Below, in pieces: positions 38,724-50,405 of a DNA stretch of 64,000 nucleotides. The notes below the pieces were generated by a model. The model saw nothing but the letters and a program-made list of their open reading frames with translations. It was not told the origin of the DNA and searched no databases. The first letter of the stretch is position 1. Each line of letters begins with the position of its first letter. The DNA lies in NCBI GenBank assembly GCA_029224185.1, contig CM055192.1, positions 23,600,226-23,664,225 of the forward strand. The letters are read 5' to 3'. The position numbers were made by a program, and so were the translations under genes. This DNA is from Karalla daura. Lineage: Eukaryota > Chordata > Actinopteri > Chaetodontiformes > Leiognathidae.

Positions 38724-40041
38724 ATCCCCTCTTGAGAAAAAAAAAGAAAAAAAAAACACTTTGCATAAGTGATTGGGATACTGCTGAGTGATGCATTACG
38801 GGTGCAGCCACAGTTGTCTGCCAAGGTCAAGGAGCACATTGTGTCTTAATGAGGCCCCGGCACTGACAAACATTCAGCTGCTGGCCCCTGGTGTTTCCTC
38901 AGCTACGTGTGTACAGAAACCAAAAAACATGTAGAAATCCGCCCGCAGCTCAGCACCACATATTTCCCTCCGCAGGGTTATTATTCTAATTTAGTTAAGG
39001 CATTAGGCAAATCAACAGCTCCCGCAGCAGCGCAGTGGGGAGAAGTGGCTGGAGGTGGAATGAGAATGAGCTAAGTTAAGGCAGACAGAACTGGGGCTTA
39101 GCTGTTAGCCCGAGGGTCAAAGTGATAATGTATGAACTTAGTAGCTCTGGCGGCGGAGCACACAGCACTGCATCGGCGAGCCACAAGAATCTTAGAGTGG
39201 GTGCTTTATTCAGAGAGCGACAAAAAGGTCTGCACGTGAGACGCTCGGGAACAAACAGGGATATTTGTGCAGCTGCGTTTCGTGCAGATTTGTGCAGATT
39301 TTCTGTTTCACAATTGTCACACTGACCTTGATGTGCTGAATTACATCGCTTGTGTTCTAGCTTGAACATTTTGCATCTCAGGCACTGGATGTAAATGCAG
39401 CACACAACTTATTCTCAAGGGAGAAAAAAAAAACAACAACCTTGCATGAATTCCAAAAGTTCGATAGCTTTGAATTATTTACTTTTTGAATACTGCATTG
39501 TCTCATTTGAGCTCAGCATACTTTTTTGCATTATACTGAACTGCTTAACTTTTAAAACAACCCACAAGGTCTCTCTTGTTTTTAAATTCTAAAAACATGG
39601 CCAAGAGCACGCTCTTTTATTCCATTAGAATGGCAAGGACACAGAGTTTAAAGTGAAACCTGGACAAAGTAAACACGCTTTGGACAAAAGAAGTGGCTGA
39701 AAAGTTATTTTGATCTCTCACTCTCAGTTAAATTTAGAGCTGCAGTGCTTGTGTGTGTGTGTGATCTGTTGACTTCTGGCCATCCTTGTTTTAATAGCAT
39801 CTTGTCTGAACACACTCGCTCTGCCCGGCAACATTGGCCCCTCGTGAACCAAACAGTGAAGAGCAGCTTCAACTGACAACAATGCCCAGTGTACTAAAAC
39901 CAGTGAGGTGGAGCGAGCTAAATGGTCCCCAACAAAGCTCTCACCGCCTCGTGTTTTACAGCCGCTACTGGCAACTCTGGGGCAAAGACTTCTTTTGCAC
40001 TTCTTCCTAACAGAAAATCTCAAAAAGAGATCAATAAAGCT

Positions 40042-40200
<159 letters not shown>

Positions 40201-40477
40201 GTAATAATCCAACAGTAACCGAACATCATATGTTCTCTACTGACACATTAATTACTGACACTGTACATTAATCTAATCACCTTCTCTGTCGTGGGAAACA
40301 TTTTTTAAAATATTTTCTCTTTTTGGTTTCTTTAACACAGTATGAGACCTACTTTTATTGTCTTATTGCATTATTGCTTGTTTTATGTACTTTTATACTT
40401 ATTTTGTCATGTAAAGGATTTTGTGTAAAAGAAATGAGGTTATTATTATTATATTGTCTTACACTTGGAGACCAAAA

Positions 40478-40741
40478 TAGAGCTTATGTGGCTCATGGGC
40501 ACAATCAGTGGTCAGTGGCTCGATTCCAGTCCCTGTAGCCTACATTATCTTGCTCAGACCACCAAACCCTAACCTCCTATCATCACACATCAGTGAGGGA
40601 TGCATGCAAATGGTTAAAGCTACCGGGTGAGCTGGGTAGCCTCTGCCATCAGTGTTTAAATGGGGTGAATGAGGTAAATGTGACTCATAATGTAAAGCAC
40701 TTGGAGTGGTTATGAAGACCAGAAAAGGGCTGTATAATCAA
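40478..40741 (+). repeat. Degraded tRNA-derived SINE-like element
   Basis: It starts with a tRNA-like portion (GCTCATGGGCACAATCAGTG then GGCTCGATTCCAGTCCC, resembling a B box). It continues with a CTTGCTCAGACCACCAAACC stretch that matches the 'gggcaagacactgaacc' body of a common fish SINE. It ends GTAAAGCACTTGGAGTGGT then AAAAGGGCTGTATAATCA, the typical 'aaagcgctatataa' tail. It is not a functional tRNA: the arms cannot form a full cloverleaf. Confidence 0.6.
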
Positions 40742-41352
40742 GAGATGAGAAATTATTGGCTGTACGCTCATCAGCACTCTTGGAGCATCATTAAACCTAA
40801 CGCGGCTCTATAACAAATTGATGTGTAACAGGCAACTGTTAAGTTTCAGGTTCACTAGCATAGAAATGCTTTAAAAAAACATCCTGAGTTGGTATCGTTT
40901 ACTGTTATATGACAATAGCAAACAGAAGACTAACACTACATATTTACCTTCATTTGATTCTTAATGTGTCAAGATTTGTTTGCTTAATTGCTGTTGATGT
41001 TCCCTATAACAACACATAACTACATTATGACCTGTTTCTGATGTGTCTCCTAATGCTTTTCTTTCTTTTGTCACTGTTAAATTGTATTAAAAGGATTACC
41101 ACTTTGATATGCTGTGATAATCTTCATTTCCTTTAGAAATCCACATGCGATTTTGATGAAAGCGGCAATTCTAAGACCATCTGTTATCATCATCAACACA
41201 ATGAAGTCTGTGATTAACAGGTAGAGGAACAATTCAATTACATATTTCTGAGTGAATTACTCGCTTTGGAGGACACTTATTGTGTAAGTTCAAACTGAAT
41301 ATTTCCTCTGAAAACAGCTGTAGATATTCCCAGCTGTCTTGCAGAAGATGCA

Positions 41353-41354
41353 CT

Positions 41355-41384
<30 letters not shown>
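41353..41384. repeat. (CA)n microsatellite
   Basis: A CA array of about 15 units, roughly 200 bp before the hAT-like element. Confidence 0.95.
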
Positions 41385-41387
<3 letters not shown>

Positions 41388-41584
41388 TACATCCAGCCTG
41401 CGTCCTCCCACTGAATATGTTCAAGTGGCTTATGCTGAAACAGTGAGTGGGATGACTGAGGTGCAGCTGGCAGTGACCCAGGTTAATATGGTTAAAACAC
41501 TTGAGTGCCAGTGTCTGCAGTCACAGCAGCATGCTGGATGCTGAATGCAGGATACTGAGCAGAAGTCTTCAGGGTCCTTTGGAG

Positions 41585-42089
41585 GAACGGTTCCCAGCCT
41601 TTTATGATACCAGGGACCAGTTTCATGCATGAAAATATTTCCATGGACCGGTGTCAGTTCACACTATTTAATCTGAATACAATGATAACACTTTATATGA
41701 GGTGAATGACAGCAATTTCACACTATAGTATCAACTCACCATAATGCAGAGTCAGTGGGAGCCCCGGGCCTGCATGATACATCAATCCACGATGAACCCG
41801 TGACTTGGATAGAAATCTCTGTACTTTCTTTTCAATGAAGCTTTCCTCCTGCTTGCTGTCTACGACGCTTCTGCAGTTTCGTTGTTTGCTCGTTTTCTCC
41901 TGAAAAAGCTCTCCAGTGAATTTTGATTTTGGCTCTTTTTTTTTGAAGGGTTAGAGTGTGGTTAGCTCAAAATGACGCACCAGAGTCAAGTGCAGTCGTG
42001 AGGTGAGCATACAACAGCATAATTGGTACCAGGAAATCTTTTCTTGGCAGACTGGTAGCGGTCTGGGTACCAGGGGTTGGGGACCCCTG
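41585..42089. mobile_element. hAT-like non-autonomous DNA transposon with 8-bp target duplication
   Basis: About 505 bp. The right end reads GGTACCAGGGGTTGGGGACC then CCTG. The left end (ACGGTTCCCAGCCTTTTATG) is its diverged inverted repeat. The subterminal ACCAGGGACCAGTTTCATG and CCATGGACCGGTGTCAG are typical of a widespread vertebrate hAT element type. The flanks are CTTTGGAG (41577-41584) and CTTTAGAG (42090-42097), an 8-bp duplication with one mismatch, the size expected for hAT. No transposase frame is present. Confidence 0.75.
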
Positions 42090-42552
42090 CTTTAGAGGAG
42101 CGTAGGGGGCAGGGCTGAGTGGTGGCTGAGGTGGCTGCAACAGTGATTTCCCCACAGCCTGTTCTGTCCGTTTCTGTGAACCTTGTATTAAATCAGCACC
42201 TTTTGTAATGGGACTCATGTGTAGCAGGAATCCTAATTAAATTGTATGCAACCCCAAGTTATTGAAAGTGTAAAATGCCATGAAGAGCTGAGGAGCAAGA
42301 GTTCACATGCTTTTCACCTGGGTTGGGTGAATTACTTCCAGATAATCTGGTTCTGTAAAGGCAAAATGTTATATTGCTGAAGTTTTCTATAGTTTCTTTC
42401 AGTCTGACCTTCAACTCTATCTACCTTTTCTATTGCAGCCTGATGCATTATAACTTTAGCCTGCAATGCATCTTTGATGTAATGTCTGAATAAAAATAAA
42501 AATGTGATTCTGAGCCTGAAAGTATTGTAAATTAGCAGTTGTATCCATCTAC

Positions 42553-42570
42553 TTTTTTTTTTTTTTTTTT
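42553..42570. repeat. Poly-T run
   Basis: 18 consecutive T bases. No element is recognised beside it. Confidence 0.9.
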
Positions 42571-44879
42571 ACATTTCCTTTGAGTGACTTTCACCATAAT
42601 TCAGGGAGCTTAGGCACAGTGTGCACAACTAAAAAATAAAACAACAGAAAATAGAAGTATCACTCTAGAAAAGTGTGTTCAGCCAGAATGCACCCTAACG
42701 CTCCCACTTATGTTTCCATCTGCAACAATAGCATGAAAGATATCCTTGGCATGACCTACACAGTGTATGTGGCTCAGTGTTAGCTTGGCTCTCCAATGGC
42801 AGCTGGTGAGAAACATCTAGGTGGGACTGTGCCACATTAAGCCAGTTTCAGTAACTATCCTGATAACACAAACAGCAGGGTTGCAACAATTTAATGCCAC
42901 AAAAAAATATACTGCACAAACACAGGTTCTGCTTTTGCATCCATCATTGTCAGTCCACTCAGACAATGCATCACAGACTCAGCTTGGGGCGATAAATTCA
43001 CTGCCCAAAAGCCATTATTTCTGATGATGCTGATTTGATGTATTTTTGGTGCTATGACGCATTATAGGTTAGCAGTCGTGCTCTGCTCCTGCACTGCTGG
43101 GTTGCCGATTGTGTTCCCATTGATATATATGACATTCTATGGTGTATTTTAAACATGCACACTCAAAATAAGACTGTTTATTAAAAAAAACAAAAACAAA
43201 AACATGGGGTTGTGGCACCCTAGTGCCCTCTTTGGGCCAGCTGCCACTGCTTAGTTCATCTTTGCCAGTGTTGATAGGTTTTTTTGCTGACCTGCTGTCT
43301 ATGATTCTACTGTTGACAGTAGTAGCATATCTTCAGCAAAATGCTCTGACACAAGTCAGCGCTCTACACTGCCTTAAGCAGCGTGAAAGACTGAGATAAA
43401 CATAGTTGAAATTGCTTTGTCTTGCCCACTATCCTCTCAGTAGTCCCTCACTTCAGCTTAGCTGAGCATTAGCATGGCACCAGTCCAGAAGTTTCTACAA
43501 GTTTCTATCCATTCACTCATCATCCTCACTGCTTTGTACCTAATGGTGCCATGTGGATGTCCCAATGTGGCCTTTTAGGTGTTTGTGAATTAAAGCGTCC
43601 CTTAATTTCAAGTGAAATGCTGCATGTTGTATAGTACAAAACAAAACAAAACAAAAAAAGACATTTGTAATATGTTACACTACTCTGCCACTGCACAAAG
43701 TAAAGCATTTTTGTAATTGTGTTACTTTTGTGATACATAACTCCCAACACTGGTTTTCTCTCAATAAAACACAAACACTGTCTGAGATCATAATGAAAAA
43801 GGAGAAGAGCTGTCTGATCTATCTGCTATTAGTCAAGGCAATCTGTCTTTATCTGTGTTACTCCGTTAAAACCACATTTAACCACATCTTGAACTGAGGG
43901 ACCTGGAGTATTATATGGACCAATGAACCTCTCAGTCATCTCAAGTTCAGTTTGAGTCTTGATAGAAATGATGAGGTCACGCTCCGAAAGCCACAGAGCA
44001 CCACCTCCTCCTCCAACTTCGGCAAAGTGATTTCCGAGAAGATTAAAAATAAAAGCCCAGAAAATGATTTCATCTCGCAGACGTATCCCATCGAAGCAGA
44101 AGAATATACTTTGCACGACCCCCACTCACACCTGCAGACAAAGATGTGAGGCGGACACAGGTTTTTCCACAGTCACAGGTGCTCCTTTGATTATGTTTAG
44201 AGCAAACAAGCCGAAGAGTATAAATCTGATCCGGATATAAAAGTGGGCTCAGAGTGCTCCGAGAGGCCTGCGCCGTGTCTGGTCTTGCTTAATCAAGTAA
44301 AAGTACACAGTGAGAATGAAACCCTCTGTACGTGATTTACTTGAGCTATAATTCATTTGGAATTAGAGATGAGGAGCTGGCAGTGGCAGCGGGGAGGTTA
44401 CAGTGTATTGAGCTGCGAGGAGTGAGGGATTGGAGCTACTGCTGATGGCATGGATCATTACTGCGCAGCTGGGTTCTATGCAGCTCCCGTCCTTACAGAT
44501 ACTTGTTTATAGCCGTGGGGAGGGGGTCCTGATCCTGTGTTGCACTTTCCAGAGATCAGTCGACAGCGTGGGCTGAGGCGTCAGGTGGATTTGTTATTGA
44601 TAAAAAAAAAGACTGGGTTTCAGTTCTGAAGCTCGTTTCAAATGGAAATGGAAATGAACACCTCTTTCTCTACGTGGCTTTGATTAAAAATAGGTTATTT
44701 ATTCGGCGCAAGGAGATGTTTGCTAATATGATGATGGGCTTGAAACCAACCCAAGCATTCGTAAAAAGGATGATTAGAGTCCTGAGGTTGACCATGCATG
44801 TATGCATGGAGGCAATTACGTAACATGCAAATGGTTAAACCTGCAACACAGCAAAGCTCAGAGAGTCAGAGCTTCATGC

Positions 44880-45065
44880 CCTGGTCCCAGTGGAGTTTGC
44901 ATGTTTTCCTCATGTTTGTGTGAGGTATCCAGTCCAAAAACAAACTCCATAGGAGACTGTAAATTGCCTCTAGGTGTGAGTGTGAATAGTGTGTGTAATT
45001 GCCCTGTGATGGATGTGTGACCTGTCCAGGGTATATTCCCTGGCCTTCGTGATGTATAAAATGGA
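44880..45065 (+). repeat. Dispersed teleost repeat, family D, copy upstream of galnt9
   Basis: It contains GTGGAGTTTGCATGTTTTCC, GGTATCCAGTCCAAAAACAA, AGGAGACTGTAAATTGCCTC, TAGGTGTGAGTGTGAATAGT, TGCCCTGTGATGGATGTGTG and GACCTGTCCAGGGTATATTC, the most complete copy of this family here. It ends close to the CG/CA run at 45090-45134 and about 300 bp upstream of the putative CpG promoter. Confidence 0.7.
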
Positions 45066-45089
45066 AACGGGCAGACCAACCAACCACGC

Positions 45090-45134
45090 ACGTACGCACG
45101 CACGCGCGCGCGCGCGCGCACACACACACACACA
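45090..45134. repeat. (CG)n-(CA)n alternating purine-pyrimidine tract
   Basis: It runs ACGCACGCACG, then about nine CG units, then about eight CA units. It is a continuous alternating purine-pyrimidine stretch about 230 bp before the CpG block upstream of galnt9, a sequence type able to adopt Z-DNA. Confidence 0.95.
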
Positions 45135-45390
45135 AAGGCAAAATGATGAATTAATTTGCAACACAGATGTGTTCGTGCAATAAGCCTTCGGCGTGGGCAT
45201 CAGAGGGGAGACGTGAACGGTTAACCTTTGCCTTACTGATCAAATAGAAAGACATCGAAAAAAAAACATCTCCGAACACGTTTTTCAGTGTTTCTCAGTC
45301 CTCTGAGTGGAAGCTCTCGTAGTCGGGCTGTTTGTTTTTACCCTGGTGAGCCTCTGAATATTCATGATCTCGCCTCCAAACGTCAGGACG

Positions 45391-45443
45391 CAGCAGCGGC
45401 GGCGGCGGAGGAGGAGGAGGCGGAGGAGGAGGAGGAGGAGGAG
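45391..45443. repeat. (GGC)n/(GGA)n trinucleotide tract
   Basis: It starts CAGCAGCGGCGGCGGCGG and continues as imperfect GGA repeats. It lies in the probable promoter/5' UTR of galnt9. The strand is purine-rich. Confidence 0.95.
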
Positions 45444-45810
45444 AAAGAGAGACAGCATGCCAGAGTCCGGCTGCAGCTCAAACACCGCGTCCGAAGACGA
45501 ATCAGCTCCCAACTCAGCGGGGTGTGCACAGACACGGACTGACCGAGGCAGATAGACACAGACCCAGAGTGTTGAACAGGACGGAAGCACCGCCTTGTTT
45601 TGTTTTGTTTTTTTCTGCTTTTCTAAAGCATGCACATATTCTTCGGACCCCGGGTTCCTGTTTGCAGAGCGGGACGGATCGAGTGTGCACGACGCCTGTG
45701 ATGCCGGGAGATGTGACAGCAGAGCGGCGGCTGCAGGAGAGGGATGCTGGGTCTTATTGATGCAGCGCAGCTCCTGTAACATGGACCACACGTACCGGGG
45801 ATAAGGAGGT

Positions 45811-45820
45811 GGAGAGAGAG

Positions 45821-45854
<34 letters not shown>
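45811..45854. repeat. (GA)n tract in the galnt9 leader region
   Basis: About 21 GA units with one C interruption at 45823. A polypurine mirror repeat of this kind can form triplex (H-) DNA. Frames on either strand give Glu-Arg or Leu-Ser runs and are not proteins. Confidence 0.95.
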
Positions 45855-45858
<4 letters not shown>

Positions 45859-46200
45859 TTACAAGGCTCCAGGAGGGAGGGGTGATGTTGTGCAGCTGCC
45901 CCGGGCTGTTGAAGTGAAGGAGCCGAGCACCGTAGCCGCCTCCGAGCATCCCTCCGCTTCCCCGCTTCCCCGTCTCCAGCCCGGAGCCGAACCAAGCCGA
46001 GCCGAGCCGACTGGAGCCGAAACACCGGGAGCTGTCTCTGGTACTGAACACATCTCTCGCCCTCCTCCTCATCCTCCACCAAGGCTGTGTTCTTTTTAAT
46101 CGACACGTTCTTCTGGAGCGCTTTTACTACTCTTTGCGACCACTCGGAGCTCTCTCACAGACACAAGTCGCATTGATACATTCCCTCGCATTCACACAGA

Positions 46201-46549
46201 GGTGGCGGAGGCTACTTTACAAGGTCCGTCTGCTTGACCAGGACACGTTCACACTGTGATGACACAGCATCAGGGGCAGTTTGGGGTTCAGTGTCCTGGA
46301 TTCTTGGACATGTAGGCTGCTGCTCCAGGCTGGGATCCAACCACCCACCTTCTGATCCGTGGACTTGCCCCTGAGTCACAGTCACCCAAACATCCCTCTG
46401 TACCAGTTGACCTTCTCTCCCTACCCAGAGCAGCACCCTTCCTCCTCCTCCTCCTCCTCCTCCTCAGTAAGGTGGCAGAGCAGGCCACCAGGCACGGAGA
46501 CACTGCTGGGGGGCTTGACTCGTGTCAGCCTTGACTCCACTCTTCTTTC
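46201..46549 (+). other. galnt9: Probable galnt9 5' UTR adjoining the start codon
   Basis: This stretch lies between the CpG block and the start codon and has no coding role in the galnt9 frame, because a stop lies at 46532-46534. It contains a CTC run ending in CAG (46439-46467) that resembles a polypyrimidine tract plus 3' splice site. The leader could therefore be one continuous exon, or the last non-coding exon could begin at 46468. The sequence does not decide between these. Confidence 0.5.
46439..46467 (+). repeat. (CTC)n tract ending in CAG
   Basis: About nine CTC/TCC units followed by CAG. It lies 83 bp before the galnt9 start codon and doubles as a polypyrimidine tract with a possible 3' splice site. 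Confidence 0.9.
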
Positions 46550-46790
46550 ATGGCTGTGGCACGCAAAATCAAAACTTTGCTGACCGTCAACATCCTGGTG
46601 TTTGTGGGAATTATCCTGTTCTCAGTCTACTGCAGGATCCAAGACCGCTCTGAGGAGCTCATCCAGATTGGACGCATTTCTGACCAGAGGCTGAGAGCCA
46701 GGAATGGCAAAGTTTCCAACTTGGTGGACCGGCAGTCTATCCTCCAGAGGCTGGAGAGGCTGGAGGATGTGGTCTACAACCAATTGAACG
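46550..46790 (+). CDS. galnt9: galnt9 coding exon 1 (N-terminal tail, signal anchor and stem of a polypeptide GalNAc-transferase)
   Basis: This exon encodes the first 80 residues plus one nucleotide of the next codon. Seen: the protein starts MAVARKIKTLLTVN. A short basic cytosolic tail (residues 1-8) is followed by a hydrophobic signal anchor (about 9-28, ending LFSVYC) and a polar stem with a heptad-like stretch (ILQRLERLEDVVYNQLNG). An in-frame TGA at 46532-46534 sits six codons before the ATG, which fixes this start; it has G at +4 but a weak T at -3. The exon ends at a donor reading AACG|GTAGGA. Known: GALNT9 is a Golgi type II membrane protein of the GT27 family, which transfers GalNAc from UDP-GalNAc to Ser/Thr to start mucin-type O-glycans. 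It belongs to a divergent subgroup with GALNT8, 17 and 18 that shows weak or restricted activity in vitro. The MAVARKI start and VVYNQLNG fit GALNT9 better than GALNT17, whose start I recall differently. The frame stays open to 46918 past the donor, but that part is intronic. Confidence 0.95.
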
Positions 46791-48429
46791 GTAGGATCCC
46801 TGACTCTCTGACCACTGGAGATGAATTAAATCATGAACTGCCAATATCTATTTACGAGAATGCAAATCTGTGCAGGCTGCATGCACTGAAATCATTTTTT
46901 CATAGCTGTGGTGCATGACTCATGGATATTTGTCATTGCTTTGATAAAACCGTGACAAATCAGCTTTCTTTTGCACACGAGCCACTGTCTGTCACACGCT
47001 GACCTCACTTGTTTGGGTGCTAATGAAGCAGGATGATGTATTGCAGTGCATTGCTTGCTATGTGCGCTTATGCAGCTTGTATTGATAGACTTTACTGGGC
47101 TGTTACTTTAACAGCCGCGCACCCCCCCCAGACCATAATTGACTTGTTGTAAACTTTGCAATAACTTACGCTCCAAGTATCGATGTTGGTGGATGTGTGG
47201 GGAGTCCAGCCCCCGGAGCAACTCAGCCTCATTTGGCTGGAGGGCAACGCTGGTGAAACATGTCAGATTGAGCTGAAGCTGCTGAGTTGAGGGAGGAGCA
47301 CAGTGCTGCAGCTCTGAAGCCGAATGACAGACTTGTTTTTCATTACACGGCCATTAATCTGTGCAGTGAGCTCGGCCTCCTCAAACGAGCTGCAATCTTT
47401 AAAATCAGGTTAGATTACATGGTCCTTTCTCATGGTCCATTCCCCTGGGATCATTCCCATTCACTCACCAAGCCTGATGCTAAAAGTCTCACTCTGTTGT
47501 TTGTCTTGAAGTGAGCTTTCACACCATGGCAACGATGGATTTGGCATGAAATATTACAGGTTTCCAACTCATGTTCAAAAACACCAGCTCCATTAACTTA
47601 ATAAGCTTAATGAGCGCATTCATTTTACATCCTCAAAGTTCAGATTTACAATCTCACACCCCTGTGCACTGAATCATTCTGATTTGATTAGTGTTGACAT
47701 ACACTTTCTTACCTTCCTCAGTTGGTGAACTTTCAAACTGGTTGTTAAAATGAATGACATTTAAGGTTATTTTCTCTTCTACTTTATTGTTCAGTGGACC
47801 TCCTAAATATCAAAATCGTGACAAATGGTCAACACGATTCAGTTATAAAACTAGTTTGGTTGAATGAGTCAGCTGATGGCTTAATATTTTTATTTTCTTG
47901 TTGCAGCTGCTGCTTTCTGCTGTCTCTATGGCTTGTGCAGTAAATACCCAAGCCAAGACGACGATAGTAAAACAGATATGTTAAACAGGATGAAAAATGT
48001 TGGATATCTTCCCACTGACTGCAGAGCATTGCTGTAATGAAATAAACATATTTTGTTTTTCTTTACTGGACTGCCCAGTACTCACTCACAGCATACTGAG
48101 GCTAAGTGGGATCACAACTTCAATTATCTCCCACTATTGTGTCTGCTGTAGAGACATTCTGCAGGGGGTTGATCTCATTGTTGAATTGCAATGACTCGCT
48201 GATTGCTAAATTTCCTAAATTGGTCACATTTCAGTGGGGACTAGCAGAGACTAACAGCTAAACAGTGATTTTGTCCACTGTTTGAGCTAGAAAAAAATCT
48301 CGTCAAGCCAAGGGCTTGTTGCTGGCAGGGTTAATTGTACCATATCTGTGAAAACTGCAGTTAAGGGAGACTTGAGATCTGTTGCATTTCATGCTGGCCA
48401 CCAGTAGAGGTCACAGATATCTTAATGCC

Positions 48430-48670
48430 CTTCTGTAGAGGCTGAATGATGCTTCAGCTTCACAGCAAGAAGGTCACGGGTCTGACTCTCAGTCAGTTTT
48501 TCTGTGTGGAGTTTACATGATCTCCTCGTATCTTTCTGGGTTTTCTTCCGGCACTCTCCCACAGCCCCAAAACTTGACTACGAATTATCCTGAGGTGTGC
48601 GTGTGAGAGTGGATGGACTGTTAACAGTGTATTCCAAAGCGGCTAAGATAATCGATGGGTGGAAGGACTT
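48430..48670 (+). repeat. Dispersed teleost repeat, family D, copy in intron 1
   Basis: Key phrases are TCACAGCAAGAAGGTCACGG, GTGTGGAGTTTACATGATCT, TTTTCTTCCGGCACTCTCCC and ACAGCCCCAAAACTTGACTA. It ends in GCGGCTAAGATAATCGATGG then GTGGAAGG, equivalent to the 'ataagcggt...gatggatgg' end. It is moderately diverged and non-coding. Confidence 0.65.
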
Positions 48671-50229
48671 GTAGAAAAAGAAATCGGAACTAAATGGAAA
48701 AGAAAAAGTATCCCATTGTTCATTAGTGACAAAGTATCTCGCTGTAACTGCTTTTAATACCAGAAGTATTCAAAAGAAGTGGCCCAAAAGACTGTTGTAC
48801 TGTTTCCTCAAAGCAGGAGTCGTTCAGGACTTTTCACAGCTGCACTGCCCCAAAAACAGCACGAATGGGAAATGTTTCTGCTTGATCTCGTTATTATGCC
48901 TGATCTTCGGCTGCTATCTGAGGGTCACTCTGCCACTCTGAGTTATGCCTGACATCTGGCATTCACCCAGCAGGCACAACCCTCTCAAGTAAGGAAAAAA
49001 AACAAAAAAGTACAATGCCATCCTCTCAGTCTCTAAGCTTTACATAGAGACAATGAGAGTCAGCCAGTCAGTCAGTGCTGTGGGACAGAAACACACTGTG
49101 CCTGTGAAATTTTACAGGCACCGTCAGGAAAAAGGAGTCATCACATAGTTATTGTAACATTCACAGAGATTACACAATGAGGGTGTAGAACTCCATGCAT
49201 ATTATAATAAACTGTCTTACTGTCTCGAGGCAAGTTTGGAGATGTAGATGGATTTGAAAGCAAGAATGAGGTTTTTTTTTTATCTATTTATTTTCTGCTG
49301 GGGCGTAATTGCTATTGACTTTTTGTTCCATGAGTGTTGGCTGAAGGGCATCCACCTCCTGCATTTCGTGTCTGTTAATTTCCGAGAGCGAACATCATAT
49401 CAGCTTATAAATGATCCTCGAAACTGACTCTTTGAGCACAGTCCAGCACAAGTGGCTCGGGGGCATGGAATTTGCAGGTCTTTCGCAAGCGGAGAGAGTC
49501 ACGGTGGATTATGGACTGAAGAGGGAAACAAGCAATGCACTAAGTGCAGAGCTGGCACAGTCGTCTGCCTCGCAGTTAAAATAAGAACAGGGATACAAGA
49601 GAGTAAAAGCATCTTGGACTTAGGTGTGAGTCCAAAAAGATCGAATGCATTCATTCATTATCCAGCCCTCTTTCTACTACCTAAAGGTGTTGCAGAGATC
49701 TACTACTGCCTATCTCCAGTGCACTTAGAACAAGGGCAGGGAATACAATCGCTCCAGTCTCAGGTTAACCTTAACCCTGGAACACTAATGTTAAAATCAG
49801 TAACACTGTCATGTATATTTAACCCGATATGATACCCTAGACAAAATACAGTTTTCATCAATTTATGAAAAAGTACAACACTGTATGTCAAATTGTAGTC
49901 TTCTTTAATATCCCAGTATACAATATCACAGAAATAAAAAAAAAGAACAATCAGGTAATCATTAACAAGAAATTTCCAGACAAAAAAAATAATGGAGCAG
50001 GGGACTCTGCAGCTCGTCCTGGGACATGTGAGCCTCGTCTGGTGAAGGCACAGTCTTCCTGCAGCACTGACACATTGTGCATGAATCACAAAATCCAGCC
50101 ATAAAACATGTTACTCTATCACCAACGTTGGGTGAACAAACCATAGTTAGGAGGGAAACAAACATCATTAATGACACCAGTGAGCAGCATGAAGCTACCC
50201 AAGGACCCATGCAACTCAGACAGCAGTAA

Positions 50230-50405
50230 GACAATGAGACCAGACATTAGTGTTGCAGGGTTAATGCATGTTTTTGGACAGTGGGAGGAAACCAGTTACC
50301 CAAAGAAAACCCAAGCAAACAAGCCAACTCCACACAGGAACTGGATACGAGCCAGATACCTTCTAGTGGTGTGATGAGTGCTAACCACTGCTTCACCATG
50401 TAACC
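50230..50405 (-). repeat. Dispersed teleost repeat, family D, minus-strand copy in intron 1
   Basis: On the + strand the order is reversed: GCATGTTTTTGGACAGTGGG, AGGAAACCAGTTACCCAAAG, CAAGCCAACTCCACACAGGA and AGTGCTAACCACTGCTTCAC. Read on the minus strand this gives the usual 'gtgaagcagtggtt...gtgtggagttggc...tttcctcccactgtcc' order. It is non-coding. Confidence 0.65.

Larger units (their letters stand above)
45360..46200 (+). promoter_or_regulatory. galnt9: Probable CpG-island promoter and 5' UTR region of galnt9
   Basis: The base composition changes sharply here from the AT-rich surroundings to a GC- and CpG-rich block. It includes GCGGCGG and GAGGAGG runs (45391-45443), a GA tract (45811-45854) and many CG dinucleotides at about 45900-46080. 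It lies 350-1200 bp upstream of the galnt9 start codon on the same strand. I see no convincing TATA box, which suits a dispersed CpG-type promoter. The exact transcription start is not visible. Composition and position are seen; promoter function is inferred. Confidence 0.65.

Noticed and set aside
40478..40560. Possible tRNA gene
   Set aside because: It has a B-box-like word but no full cloverleaf; it is followed by a SINE body and tail.
45285..46106. 273-codon minus-strand open frame through the galnt9 promoter
   Set aside because: It consists largely of Leu-Ser, Arg and Leu runs from GA and GGA repeats. It is antisense to the leader and has no recognisable domain; GC-rich DNA lacks stops.
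46791..46918. Read-through of galnt9 exon 1 to a stop at 46918
   Set aside because: The GALNT9 peptide continues in exon 2 after a good donor at 46791; the extra residues match nothing in the family.
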